Part shown: positions 1 through 8,967 of the stretch, piece after piece
How the letters are laid out: each line of letters begins with the position of its first letter
Position numbering within the stretch: the first letter of the stretch is position 1
Assembly: GCA_902575715.1 (NCBI GenBank)
Contig: CACGSI010000022.1
Coordinates: 1-15,705 of the forward strand
Reading direction: 5' to 3'
From: an uncultured SAR324 cluster bacterium
Lineage (GTDB): Bacteria > SAR324 > NAC60-12
DNA: 15,705 bases
Notes under the pieces: generated by a model
What the model was told of the DNA's origin: nothing
Seen by the model: only the letters and a program-made list of their open reading frames with translations
Databases searched by the model: none
Program-made: the position numbers and the translations under genes

Positions 1-1
1 T

Positions 2-1153
2 TTTGCTCTTTCCGCAAGTACAAGTAGCTTAACAGTTTCTGCATCTTCAATCATTGGATTTGATATTTCTAGTAATAAATCATTAGCAACTTTACCTCTT
101 TCTTTTCACCTAATTGGCACAATGTTGTCCGGTCTTCCTGCATCCCTTTTAATGAAAAAAATAGGTAGAAAGTATGGATTTATATTTGGAACAATCATCG
201 GATTAATTGGTGCTACATCATCTAGTTTATCAATAGTTTATAAAAATTTCCCTTTTTTTTGCTTCAGTGTGTTTTGCTTGGGAATTTTAAGCGGTTTTAC
301 TCAACTTTATAGATTTGCGGCGGTAGATGTCTCATCAGAATCTTTTCGTACTAAGGCTATATCATTTGTAATGTTAGGGGGAATTTTTGCTGGGTTAATA
401 GGTCCTGCAGTTGCTTCAAGTGCTAAAAATTTTTTAAAACATTCACCTTTCGCTGGTAGCTATATATATATGATTTTAATTCATTTATTAGTTATTTTTA
501 TTCTTTTGAAGGTTAATCTTCCCAAGCCAAGTACAGAAGAAAAAACTGGAAAAAGACGCAAATTAAGTAAAATTTTTTTTCAACCCAAATTTTTAGTTGC
601 AATCCTTTCCTCAATGATAAGCTACGGAGTGATGGCATTGATAATGACCGCTACACCACTTGCAATGACAGAATATTGTGGTTATCCTTTCAGTGATGCT
701 GCGTTTGTAATACAATGGCACGTTGTTGGTATGTTTGCCCCATCATTTTTTACAGGGTCTTTAATAAAAAGATTTGGACCTGTAAAAATAATTATTACTG
801 GGATACTTCTAAATTTTTTATGCATTTTAACAAATTTTGCTGGAAACAACGTTTTCAATTTTTGGTGGGCCCTAATCTTACTAGGAGTAGGATGGAATTT
901 TATGTTTGTGTCAGGTACATCCATGGTTACAGATACATATTCACCGTCAGAAAAAGCAATAGTTCAGGGAGTTAATGATTTTCTTGTATTTGGTTCAGCT
1001 GCATTTACATCTCTTATCGCAGGGGTAATACAGACTTCAATTGGATGGGAAGCAATAAATTATTCTGCAATATTTTTTTTATTTATTTTAATATTAGTTC
1101 TTATTTGGTACTATTTTACAATATCAAATTCAAAAAAAGTTTTAGCCACATAA
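2..1153 (+). CDS. MFS transporter, 5'-truncated by window edge
   Basis: Major facilitator superfamily permease, an inner-membrane secondary transporter of unknown substrate. The reading frame is open from base 2, so the ATG at 122 is internal. The 40 residues before it read as an ordinary first helix and periplasmic loop, and about 383 residues are visible, so probably only 10-20 N-terminal residues are missing. After the second helix comes an MFS motif-A-like loop (GLPASLLMKKIGRKYGF, where the usual acidic residue is not obvious), then hydrophobic helices. A basic cytoplasmic loop near bases 535-590 (EEKTGKRRK) splits the two six-helix halves. A second motif-A-like loop (GSLIKRFGPVK) follows near base 755. 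The gene converges on the 1169-1918 gene with only 15 bases between stops. Family assignment is firm; substrate cannot be read from the sequence. Confidence 0.85.
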   Translation, partial: FALSASTSSLTVSASSIIGFDISSNKSLATLPLSFHLIGTMLSGLPASLLMKKIGRKYGFIFGTIIGLIGATSSSLSIVYKNFPFFCFSVFCLGILSGFTQLYRFAAVDVSSESFRTKAISFVMLGGIFAGLIGPAVASSAKNFLKHSPFAGSYIYMILIHLLVIFILLKVNLPKPSTEEKTGKRRKLSKIFFQPKFLVAILSSMISYGVMALIMTATPLAMTEYCGYPFSDAAFVIQWHVVGMFAPSFFTGSLIKRFGPVKIIITGILLNFLCILTNFAGNNVFNFWWALILLGVGWNFMFVSGTSMVTDTYSPSEKAIVQGVNDFLVFGSAAFTSLIAGVIQTSIGWEAINYSAIFFLFILILVLIWYYFTISNSKKVLAT

Positions 1154-1168
1154 TATTTTAAACATATT

Positions 1169-1918
1169 TCAGAAATTTATACCTACTGTAATTAGAAATC
1201 CTGTTGGAGAATGGAGTATTCTTTTCCATTTTTCTGATCTCTCAAGAATGTTTTCATCTAACCGATATCTACTGCCACTTAAATCTGACCATGTCTCCCA
1301 TTTTTCAACTATTGTGACCGAATCGTTTTTAAGAAAATTCAATCTTAAAATATCAATTCCTAAAAAACCAATACCGTTAAAACGCAAAAAACCAATTCCG
1401 AAGCTGCTAAAATTTGTATTTACAAACATATCAAATAATGCTTTACCAGAATCTCTATTAAAAGTTCTATTCCATAAATCAACACTCCTTTCGTCTCGGG
1501 TAACTATAATATAAAAATTCTCACCGACAAACCATTTAAGAAATTTGGTGTTCGCTTTAAATCTAGAATTCCCAAAATTTTCACTTCTTTCCTTTGACCA
1601 AATTCCAATAGAATCAGAGTCACTCATTTCAAAACCAATTATTAATGGATCCCAGTAAAATGCTAAATTTAATGCAGGAGCTAGGATAATTATAGGGTTC
1701 AATCCATAACTTATTCCTAGTAAAAAAGATTTATTAGAATTAGATCTTTTAAGAGGATTTAGAATTTTATCTGCAGCATAAGGGTCTAAATAGGGATCCT
1801 CATCTAAGTAATCAATTTCTTGAGAAAAGGCGTCATTAATAATCAGATTGAAGAAAAGAAATATTAAAAAAAGTAAATTATTAGTAAGTGGAATTCTTTT
1901 ATTAAAAATTCTATTCAT
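1169..1918 (-). CDS. Secreted hypothetical protein, probable outer-membrane beta-barrel
   Basis: Not recognised by family. The ATG at 1918 gives 249 residues; an in-frame TTG two codons earlier is less likely. The N-terminus is a clear Sec signal peptide: basic start (MNRIFNKR), hydrophobic stretch around residues 14-28, and likely cleavage after AFS at about residue 32. The mature protein opens with an acidic Asp/Tyr-rich segment (EIDYLDEDPYLDPY). It then shows alternating hydrophobic/polar stretches and ends in a strand with terminal phenylalanine (FLITVGINF), the usual signature of Bam-assembled outer-membrane barrels. It lies 97 bases downstream of actF on the same strand, so it could be read through from the respiratory operon, though no functional link is evident. 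A small outer-membrane barrel is an inference from the termini and composition; a periplasmic protein is the alternative. Confidence 0.6.
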   Translation of the reverse strand: MNRIFNKRIPLTNNLLFLIFLFFNLIINDAFSQEIDYLDEDPYLDPYAADKILNPLKRSNSNKSFLLGISYGLNPIIILAPALNLAFYWDPLIIGFEMSDSDSIGIWSKERSENFGNSRFKANTKFLKWFVGENFYIIVTRDERSVDLWNRTFNRDSGKALFDMFVNTNFSSFGIGFLRFNGIGFLGIDILRLNFLKNDSVTIVEKWETWSDLSGSRYRLDENILERSEKWKRILHSPTGFLITVGINF

Positions 1919-2015
1919 TCTCAATTTACCAAAACTTAGAATATTTTGTAGAGAAGGATAATGAAAGTATTTTTAGTATCAAAAACTTATAATTTTTAAT
2001 TGTATTTTTATTAAT

Positions 2016-3293
2016 TTAATGTCCTAACCATGATTTGCATAAGTGTTTATCTGAGATAGGAAGGATAGTAACTTTACGAAGAAAGTTTAGGTAGGTAATT
2101 ATAAATATTCCCAGAAAGCCTAGTGTAATAAAAAGTTCCTGTAAACCTAATAATATATGGTAGTGTCCATAATGTTGTAGCGATGGTACAACCAAAAAAT
2201 AGACCGCAAACCATTGTCCAATTGCAACCCATAGCCCCATAACTCTTATATAATTGGGTATACGACAAAAAGTCTTAGGCAAAAGTCCCAAAAATGGAAT
2301 TACAAAAACTGCTATAATTAATAAAAGAAACATTAAATCCCATGGTTTAATCATTGAGCGGATTACAAGAAATGGTGTTTCTTCTGGCAAATCTGCATAC
2401 CAAATCACTAGATATTGAGAATATCCCATGTAAGCCCATAGTAGTGAAAAAGCAAAGACCATTTTTGCTAAGTCGTGGAGACGGTTAATAGTTATATAAT
2501 CTTCTAAATTAAATTTCTTTCTAACAGACACACTTACAAAAAGCATTAAACCCAAAAAAGCGTGCATATTACCAATAATGAAAAATATTCCAAATAAAGT
2601 GCTAAACCATTCCTGATCTAAAGTCATGACAAAATCCCATGCCAGAAAAGATCCCCCTATGGCATAAATAATTGCTAAAGCAGGTGCAATTTTTCTGGAT
2701 AACTTTTCAAGCCGGATTACTTCATCTTCATGTTTCCCATATCCACTCAAAATCTTGTCAGCAAAAGCTCCTCCCCATTCAGAACCTAAAAGCTTTCTCG
2801 CAAGAGCAATATCTGGCTTTATTGAGGTTTTAACAAACCACCATGAGAGCCCATACATCAAGACTAACCAGAAAATATTTCTACTTATAAAAAATGGAAG
2901 ATTTAACCATCCTGCTTTTACCGCAACCCCATGATGTAAGAATGGACTATGAGTCCACTCATAAAGTATATCACTGCCAAAAAAAACAATAATAAACATT
3001 ATAAATGAGTAAGGGAGGAATCCAGCACAAGCTTCTGATATCCTCTTAAAAGGCCTTCCCCATTTGGCATCCGTAAGTTGCCAAATAACACTGAAAAAGA
3101 TGCCAGAATGAGCAATTCCTGCCCAAAAAACAGTATTTATCAAAAATACTTGCCAAGTTCTTAAGACATTCGCTTTATCTTGATGTAATAATCCCCAAGA
3201 AAACATTCCTATACCCAAAAGTATTAAAACCCAAAGTATAATTTTAATACTACCTGGAATTTCGAAAAGTGATTTCTCCGCAATTTCTTTCAT
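2016..3293 (-). CDS. actF: Alternative complex III subunit ActF (NrfD-like quinone-site membrane protein)
   Basis: Integral membrane subunit of alternative complex III, the second NrfD/PsrC-like quinol-oxidising or proton-handling subunit and paralogous to ActC. It has 425 residues with many hydrophobic helices (family members have about ten). The first is near residues 16-36, followed by the family hallmark FWAGIAHSG around 56-64. A later SFLAWDFVMTLD segment matches the corresponding WDF motif in ActC. The start codon overlaps the actE stop as ATGA, indicating translational coupling. It is the last recognisable subunit of the operon: no actG or cytochrome oxidase gene follows, and the next gene is an unrelated secreted protein. 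Length and motifs are normal for ActF. Identification rests on sequence features plus operon position and is strong. Confidence 0.93.
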   Translation of the reverse strand: MKEIAEKSLFEIPGSIKIILWVLILLGIGMFSWGLLHQDKANVLRTWQVFLINTVFWAGIAHSGIFFSVIWQLTDAKWGRPFKRISEACAGFLPYSFIMFIIVFFGSDILYEWTHSPFLHHGVAVKAGWLNLPFFISRNIFWLVLMYGLSWWFVKTSIKPDIALARKLLGSEWGGAFADKILSGYGKHEDEVIRLEKLSRKIAPALAIIYAIGGSFLAWDFVMTLDQEWFSTLFGIFFIIGNMHAFLGLMLFVSVSVRKKFNLEDYITINRLHDLAKMVFAFSLLWAYMGYSQYLVIWYADLPEETPFLVIRSMIKPWDLMFLLLIIAVFVIPFLGLLPKTFCRIPNYIRVMGLWVAIGQWFAVYFLVVPSLQHYGHYHILLGLQELFITLGFLGIFIITYLNFLRKVTILPISDKHLCKSWLGH

Positions 3294-3976
3294 TGATTTT
3301 TCTCCATACCAAAAACATCACTCATCATATAGTTGACCATATCCCATCTATCCCTTACAGAGGTCTGCGCACCATATGAAGGCATAAACCCTCTTGGTTC
3401 CTGAAAAAAACTACCATACTTAATTTTATTATATAGATGAGGCGCTGCCGTCGGTATTTTAAAAAAAGCAGTTATAGGAGGAGCCGGTACTCCCTTATCA
3501 ACAACCACTGTTTGAGATAGTCCGTCAACTCCATGACAAGCTGCACAATAAGTATTAAATAATGCTCTACCACGGTCAATTGATTCTGATGTGGGTTGAG
3601 TTGGATTTTTTGGCCTAAATTCCCTTGGATTTCCCTTTTCTCCAGAACCATCACCAAATATTGCGGGAATGAATGGATCGTAAATCTTTACGATTTTTCC
3701 CAAAACCTTTCTTACGGGAATAGATTTTTTTGGAAATTTAAGATAACTCCCCTCTTCTTGAGGTTTAATACCCTTGCCATCATACATCTCTTGGAAATAA
3801 GGATAGTCCTTTCCATCAAACCAGGGACTCCCATCATTTTCAATTCCATATCCTTTTTGAGGATCATAATAAGGGTATTGTTCTAATGAAAAAACCAACT
3901 CGGGAATTAGCAATAGTGAAGAAGCTAATATCAAAAATTTTTGTATAAGAGTTCTTATCATATTATTTTTCAACAT
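3290..3976 (-). CDS. actE: Alternative complex III subunit ActE (monoheme cytochrome c)
   Basis: Periplasmic monoheme c-type cytochrome of alternative complex III, thought to take electrons from the ActA/ActB heme and Fe-S chain. I start it at the ATG at 3976 (228 residues) because a GAGGAG Shine-Dalgarno sits four bases upstream. A longer frame from 3994 has no comparable site. Residues 9-30 form a signal peptide ending LVFS with no lipobox cysteine, so it is probably Sec-exported and soluble or N-terminally anchored. A Tyr/Pro/Gly-rich segment follows, then a single cytochrome c domain with CAACH at residues 144-148. The likely distal ligand is Met198 in GFMPS. The start lies inside actD (14-base overlap), and the stop overlaps actF as ATGA, so expression is coupled on both sides. 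Function is assigned from the family and the operon. Confidence 0.92.
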   Translation of the reverse strand: MLKNNMIRTLIQKFLILASSLLLIPELVFSLEQYPYYDPQKGYGIENDGSPWFDGKDYPYFQEMYDGKGIKPQEEGSYLKFPKKSIPVRKVLGKIVKIYDPFIPAIFGDGSGEKGNPREFRPKNPTQPTSESIDRGRALFNTYCAACHGVDGLSQTVVVDKGVPAPPITAFFKIPTAAPHLYNKIKYGSFFQEPRGFMPSYGAQTSVRDRWDMVNYMMSDVFGMEKNQ

Positions 3977-4481
3977 GAATCTCCTCAGCTCCATTTTTCT
4001 TCATAATTGCTTGCATTTCGTCTATTATTTCAGTGTTACAGCGAACCACTACACCAAATCGATCTCTTTGAAAACGAGTGTAATTTTTTGCTCCCTTTGG
4101 AATTGGGAACCTAAATGAATCAATGATTCCTAAAACGGCCAGTCCGGCCAAAGTATGTATAGCTGTAAATAATATAGTTAACTCAAAACCTATGATTGTA
4201 AAAGGAGGAATAGCCACTATAGGCTTGCCGCTTACAGGTAAAACCCAGTCAGATGCTGTCCATGCAGGCAAACTAAATCCGATTAAACACCCCAATGCTC
4301 CGAAAACTAAAGCAATCCACGGAACTAGTGTGCCTGGATTACCAAGGGCATGGTCTATTTCATGACGAGGACAAGGAGTTATTACTGTTGGTTGAATTCC
4401 TTTTTCTCTAACTTGTTCGATCGTTTCTGTAGTTTCGTCTAAATATTCAAAAATGCCCCATACTCCAACAAATTTTTTCAT
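3963..4481 (-). CDS. actD: Alternative complex III subunit ActD (DUF3341 membrane protein)
   Basis: Small membrane subunit of alternative complex III (DUF3341 family), which packs against the NrfD-like subunits; it carries no cofactor. It has 172 residues, normal for the family. The N-terminal cytoplasmic alpha/beta domain (residues 1-46) shows the family pattern GIFEYLDETTETIEQVREKG followed by TPCPRHEIDHALG. Two transmembrane helices lie near 52-73 and 92-118. A basic C-terminal tail ends in EEIHVEK. The start overlaps the actC stop as ATGA, with AAAGGG seven bases upstream serving as a likely ribosome-binding site. The 3' end overlaps the actE start. The DUF3341 pattern and position between actC and actE make this call secure. 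Confidence 0.93.
   Translation of the reverse strand: MKKFVGVWGIFEYLDETTETIEQVREKGIQPTVITPCPRHEIDHALGNPGTLVPWIALVFGALGCLIGFSLPAWTASDWVLPVSGKPIVAIPPFTIIGFELTILFTAIHTLAGLAVLGIIDSFRFPIPKGAKNYTRFQRDRFGVVVRCNTEIIDEMQAIMKKNGAEEIHVEK
3981..3986 (-). promoter_or_regulatory. Shine-Dalgarno for actE
   Basis: On the minus strand this reads GAGGAG, four bases ahead of the ATG at 3976 and within the 3' end of actD. It is the best ribosome-binding site in the operon and decides the actE start against the upstream in-frame ATG (3994) and the downstream ATG (3961). Confidence 0.7.
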
Positions 4482-5938
4482 TTAATACCCTTTCTAGCAC
4501 TTTTTAGAGGTGGCACTGTTCCCTCCTTCAATTCCATGATTGCCATTGGAGGTAAAGACTTCGCAAAGAGTGTAAAAAGTGTAAAGAAAAATCCAAAACT
4601 TCCCACAGTAATACCAGCTTCTACAACAGTTGGCCAATATTCGCCCCATGAAGCAGGATCATATTCATGCTGTAAAGAGCTACCAACTATATTGAAACGT
4701 TCAAACCACATACCTACATTTACTAGTGCTGCTATTATCCAGACTGCTAATGGATTATTCCTTATTTTCCACCTCCATAAAGGTATAGGTGCAATAACGT
4801 TACAAAAAACCATTAACCAAAAAGCTATCTGCGGGAAATTTATTATATTATCTCCAAGTAAAGTCCAACTTTTCATTTCTCCAAATGGTCGGTAGTAAAA
4901 AATTGCCCTTTCGTATGGGCTACCACTATAATAAGCTATAAAAAACTCTGAAGCATAAGCATATCCAACTATAATAGAAGTAAAGATAATCATTTTAGAT
5001 ACACTTTGAATAACATGATTCGAAATGTAGTCCTGTAAGCCAAAAACAGCTCTCATAGGTATTAAAACTGTCAAAACCATAGATAATCCGGAAAAAATTG
5101 CCCCCGCAACGAAATAAGGAGCAAAAATTGTTGTATGCCATCCAGGTACAGAAGACATTGCAAAATCCCATGAAACTATAGAATGTACTGAAAAAACTAA
5201 TGGTGTCGCTATCGCGGCAAAAATAAGATATCCTCTCATATAGTGAACCCATTGGTGATTAGTACCTCGCCATGCCAATGCCATTGGTGTGTAAATAAGA
5301 GCCTTTAATTTTTTCCCTTTTCGTAAAGCCTCATCTCTCAAAATAGCCAGATCTGGAATTAAACCCAACATGAAAAACATAATAGACACAGACATATATG
5401 TAGTAACCGCAAACACATCCCAGAGAAGGGGAGACTTAAAATTCACCCAGAGCATTCTTTCATTAGGATACGGTATCAACCAAAAAGCTAACCACGGTCT
5501 TCCGGTATGCAGTAAGGGAAAAAGTCCTGCGGTCATAACAGCAAATACTGTCATTGCTTCAGCACTTCTGTATATGGCAGTTCGCCAAGGTGCTCTAGTA
5601 AGATAAAATACAGCTGAAATCAAAGTTCCAGCGTGACCAATACCAATCCAGAAAACAAAATTTGTAATATAAAAACCCCAAGCAATAGGATGGCTAATAC
5701 CACTGTAGCCGATACCTACGTCAATTTGGATCGCTAAACTCAGTGCGCCTAATCCCAATGCCATCAAAAAACCTAATAACAACAGGTAATAGGATGGACT
5801 AGGTTTATCTAACATAGCCAACATTTCATCATTTATCCTACCATAATCAAATGAAGTAGCCCTAATTCCAGGATGTCCACTTTGATCATCTAAGATAACT
5901 TTGCCAGCTGAGTCATCATATTGTACTGTTTTTACCAT
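4478..5938 (-). CDS. actC: Alternative complex III subunit ActC (NrfD-like quinol-oxidising membrane protein)
   Basis: Large NrfD/PsrC-family membrane subunit of alternative complex III, which in characterised complexes forms the menaquinol-oxidation site on the periplasmic side next to ActB. The 486-residue protein has a cytoplasmic N-terminal tail of about 48 residues and then many hydrophobic helices (family about ten), the first near 50-71. Recognition motifs are FWIGIGHAGTLISAV (96-110), the TRAPWRTAIYRSAEAMT loop after it, LLHTGRPW (142-149), and the VSWDFAMSSVPGWH segment in the second half. A GGAG ribosome-binding site lies five bases before the ATG. It is 28 bases downstream of actB and overlaps actD by ATGA. 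Length and motif order are typical, with no sign of truncation. Confidence 0.95.
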   Translation of the reverse strand: MVKTVQYDDSAGKVILDDQSGHPGIRATSFDYGRINDEMLAMLDKPSPSYYLLLLGFLMALGLGALSLAIQIDVGIGYSGISHPIAWGFYITNFVFWIGIGHAGTLISAVFYLTRAPWRTAIYRSAEAMTVFAVMTAGLFPLLHTGRPWLAFWLIPYPNERMLWVNFKSPLLWDVFAVTTYMSVSIMFFMLGLIPDLAILRDEALRKGKKLKALIYTPMALAWRGTNHQWVHYMRGYLIFAAIATPLVFSVHSIVSWDFAMSSVPGWHTTIFAPYFVAGAIFSGLSMVLTVLIPMRAVFGLQDYISNHVIQSVSKMIIFTSIIVGYAYASEFFIAYYSGSPYERAIFYYRPFGEMKSWTLLGDNIINFPQIAFWLMVFCNVIAPIPLWRWKIRNNPLAVWIIAALVNVGMWFERFNIVGSSLQHEYDPASWGEYWPTVVEAGITVGSFGFFFTLFTLFAKSLPPMAIMELKEGTVPPLKSARKGIK

Positions 5939-5966
5939 TTAAGCTCCAAATTAATTCGACTTATTG

Positions 5967-8936
5967 TTATCCGTGCGATTTTTCCTTTGAATGTTTATCT
6001 TTTAAATCTAATCCTTTTACCTCTCTAATATTCACCTTTTTAAGATAAGTTATGGCGGGTTTATAATTTAGTTCAGCCAAAATTTCATATTGACGATCTC
6101 TTTTTTTTGTATCATCTCTTAGAGCTTTTTTTGAAACTTGACTTTCTGGGTCCATCAAATTACCAAATGTAATAGCTTTAGTTGCACATGTTTGCTGACA
6201 CGCTGTAACCACCTCTCCATCTTTCAAATCACGACCTAGATTTTTTGCATCATTTTTTGCTTCCTGAATTCTTTGCACACAGAATGTGCATTTTTCCATA
6301 ACACCTACTTCACGAGTTGTTATTGTTGAATTCAATTGCTGATCTAAAGGAGATGGGAACTCATAATTAAACCAATTAAATCTTCTAACCTTGTAAGCAC
6401 AGTTGTTAGAACAATACCTAGTTCCTACACAACGGTTGTAAACCATTGAGTTTAGTCCTTCTGGATTATGATAAGTAGCATATACTGGACAAACTGTTTC
6501 ACAACCAGCGTTACCGCACTGTTGGCAAAGCATTGGGGTAAAACGTGTTTCAAAATCATCTCCATATCCTTCAATATATCTTTCCAAACGAATCCAAGAC
6601 ATTTCTCTTCCTATGGCAGTGCGAACTTTTCCAACTACAGGGAGATTGTTTTCAGCATAACATGCAACCACACAAGCGGAACATCCGGTACAGCGATCTA
6701 AGTCAATCGTCATACCCCACCTATAAGGTTTATAATAACCTGCTGTTTCTGATCTATCAGGATAAACTTCAGTGGGCCTTTTATGTGATGCATGATGCTG
6801 ATGACCACTATTTAATTTCTCAAGAGTGGTAGCAGCTGATATATCCCTACCTAATTGTCTTGCATTACCATCAGTATTGACAGTAAATGATTTTGTATTA
6901 ACTAATTTAATTTCTGCTTGTGTACTTACAAAAGCCAAATTACCTGCATTATCAAATTTATTAGGCAATAAGTCCATAACATTAATTCCAAATCCATCTG
7001 CAACATCACCAGAACTTTTGTGGCCTTGACCCATCGGAATTGCTATTGCATCCTTATGAATTCCGAAATGATAGTAAGCAGTAGCTTCCACAGAGCCATG
7101 AGGAGTTTTTACCTCAATAATTGACCTGTCATTAATTCCTAATTTCTTGGCTGTAAAAGGATTTATTTCCACCCATGAATCCCAAACAATTTGACTCATA
7201 GGGTCTGGGACTTCCTGAAGCCAAGGTTTATTTGACCCACTACCGTCTCCCAGCAAGTGAGAGATTGTTGGTAAAAGTGTTAGTCCTTCCTTTTTAGCAA
7301 AGCCTGGATCTTTTAATTTAAACGAAGTAACCCTATCATTCAAGGACACCCACTTGAATTTTGGTTCTTCAAAAATACCGCCATTCTCTAAAACACTTAT
7401 CCAAAAGTTATCAAAATTTCTTGAATCACCTATTTCTGAATGTATTCCTTTCCAAATCTTACGGAGAAAATCATAATAAGATGAAATACTTGGGAATGCA
7501 CTATTGTTAATTTGCTGGGCGACATTTAACATCACATCTTCCATAGCCCTTGCGTCAAAGTTTTTAACTGGAGACATAACCGGTTGTTGTATACTTCTAA
7601 CTCCACTTCTAGGGAAAACATCTCCCCAACTTTCATATGCTGTAAGAGCAGGTAAAACCAAATTAGCCTCTTTAGTAGTTTCACTTTTATGAGAAGCTAG
7701 ACTTACTAAAAAAGTATTTTCTATAGCTTCAGAAAATCTCAAAGCCTTAGGAAGTGCATATACTGGATTTGAATCATCAATTATAAGTACTTTAACTTTA
7801 TTATTTTTTAAATCCTTAATTAAATTTAAAATAGAGGAGTGATTTGATCTTGTGGAAGTATTTTTTTCATAAAATCTAACAGTCTCACCTAATGCCCCTG
7901 AAATAGCGTTTAGTATGTTTACCGCTAATAATGTTTCAACACATTGATCAGTTGAAGACAAATTTCCTCCAGCCAAAGCCAGTAGGGGACCATTATCAAA
8001 AATATCTGACACTAACTTATTTATTGTGTCGACAGGGACTCCAGTTGCTTCAAAAACTTTTTCAGGAGTAAAAGATTCTAGATAATCTTCTAAGAATTGG
8101 AAATTTCTTTTCTTATGTCTTAAAACATTTGCAATTGCCAATGCAACCAAGCCTTCCGTACCTGGATTTATTTTTATCCATCGATCAGCCTTTGCCCCAG
8201 ACAAAGAAACTTGGGGAGATATATGTACCAATTGGCCTTTGCTACCATCTTTAAATGCATGCATTTCGGTAAAGCGTCGAGAATTTTCAACACTACTTCC
8301 CCAATTACCCAGAAAATCTGTCCCAAAATTGAGAACAATACCAGCTTTTTCAAAAGCGTAGTCAGCAATGTCTTCTGTCTCAAAAGCAATGTTGTTTGCT
8401 TCGATTTGACTATCTTGAGAAATCATTTCAAAATTTATACGACTACCTCCACCAACTATTTGAAGCCATTCATCAATAAAACTACCTTCACTTCCAGTTG
8501 AACGTTTGCCTAAGAAAACAACATTTCCAGATGCATTCTTTAAAGTTTCAATAAATTTGTTTATTCCAACTTGCCAAGAAACTTTTTGGCCTTCAAGAAG
8601 TGGATGAGCATTTCGGTTAGGGTTGTACAATGACTGCAGTGAAGCTTGACCTCTTGCACAAAGAGCACCTTTATTAATTGGATGGTTTGGATTACCTTCC
8701 GCCTTTTGAGCTCGATGCTCACGGGTAGTCATCATTAGACCGCAACCAGAATCACATTCCCGGCAAGTAGTCATATACCTGAATGCAGTGTGAGGAGTAT
8801 ACTCATAATCGGTAGGTGGAACAAGCATAGGAATTAACTTTTCAGGCTTTTTTTCACAACTTGCGACTACAGCTGTGACCCCCCCTACACCAGCATACTT
8901 AAATAAATTTCTTCTACTTAGTCCCTTCTTCTTCAT
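5967..8936 (-). CDS. actB: Alternative complex III subunit ActB (Tat-exported Mo-oxidoreductase-like and Fe-S protein)
   Basis: Electron-transfer core of alternative complex III, 989 residues on the periplasmic face. The N-terminus is a twin-arginine signal (SRRNLFK, Arg8-Arg9) ending in a lipobox-like VVASC with Cys27, so a Tat-exported lipoprotein is plausible. Residues about 50-700 form the B1 domain, related to the catalytic subunit of molybdopterin oxidoreductases; characterised ActB proteins carry no molybdenum there. It still has cysteines at 58, 61, 65 and 93, the CxxCxxxCx27C spacing of a [4Fe-4S] site. Residues about 740-920 form the B2 ferredoxin-like domain. Its 15 cysteines (CTGCSACVVAC, CQQC, CETVC, CVGTRYCSNNC, CTFC, CQQTC) fit three [4Fe-4S] plus one [3Fe-4S] cluster, as reported for the family. 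It lies 31 bases after actA and 28 before actC, and GGGA precedes the ATG. Confidence 0.95.
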   Translation of the reverse strand: MKKKGLSRRNLFKYAGVGGVTAVVASCEKKPEKLIPMLVPPTDYEYTPHTAFRYMTTCRECDSGCGLMMTTREHRAQKAEGNPNHPINKGALCARGQASLQSLYNPNRNAHPLLEGQKVSWQVGINKFIETLKNASGNVVFLGKRSTGSEGSFIDEWLQIVGGGSRINFEMISQDSQIEANNIAFETEDIADYAFEKAGIVLNFGTDFLGNWGSSVENSRRFTEMHAFKDGSKGQLVHISPQVSLSGAKADRWIKINPGTEGLVALAIANVLRHKKRNFQFLEDYLESFTPEKVFEATGVPVDTINKLVSDIFDNGPLLALAGGNLSSTDQCVETLLAVNILNAISGALGETVRFYEKNTSTRSNHSSILNLIKDLKNNKVKVLIIDDSNPVYALPKALRFSEAIENTFLVSLASHKSETTKEANLVLPALTAYESWGDVFPRSGVRSIQQPVMSPVKNFDARAMEDVMLNVAQQINNSAFPSISSYYDFLRKIWKGIHSEIGDSRNFDNFWISVLENGGIFEEPKFKWVSLNDRVTSFKLKDPGFAKKEGLTLLPTISHLLGDGSGSNKPWLQEVPDPMSQIVWDSWVEINPFTAKKLGINDRSIIEVKTPHGSVEATAYYHFGIHKDAIAIPMGQGHKSSGDVADGFGINVMDLLPNKFDNAGNLAFVSTQAEIKLVNTKSFTVNTDGNARQLGRDISAATTLEKLNSGHQHHASHKRPTEVYPDRSETAGYYKPYRWGMTIDLDRCTGCSACVVACYAENNLPVVGKVRTAIGREMSWIRLERYIEGYGDDFETRFTPMLCQQCGNAGCETVCPVYATYHNPEGLNSMVYNRCVGTRYCSNNCAYKVRRFNWFNYEFPSPLDQQLNSTITTREVGVMEKCTFCVQRIQEAKNDAKNLGRDLKDGEVVTACQQTCATKAITFGNLMDPESQVSKKALRDDTKKRDRQYEILAELNYKPAITYLKKVNIREVKGLDLKDKHSKEKSHG

Positions 8937-8967
8937 TAGAATTCCCTTATCGGTAGCATGTTCAAAA

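Noticed and set aside
122..1153. ATG at 122 as the true start of the MFS transporter
   Set aside because: The frame is open back to base 2 and the extra residues look like a normal first transmembrane helix and loop, so the gene is truncated by the window edge.
3290..3994. actE starting at the ATG at 3994
   Set aside because: The ATG at 3976 has a GAGGAG site four bases upstream and places the signal peptide at the N-terminus; the 3994 start has only a poor site.
8211..8501. Plus-strand frames inside actB, and other opposite-strand frames within the act genes
   Set aside because: They lie wholly within well-supported genes, have unlikely compositions and show no recognisable domain.
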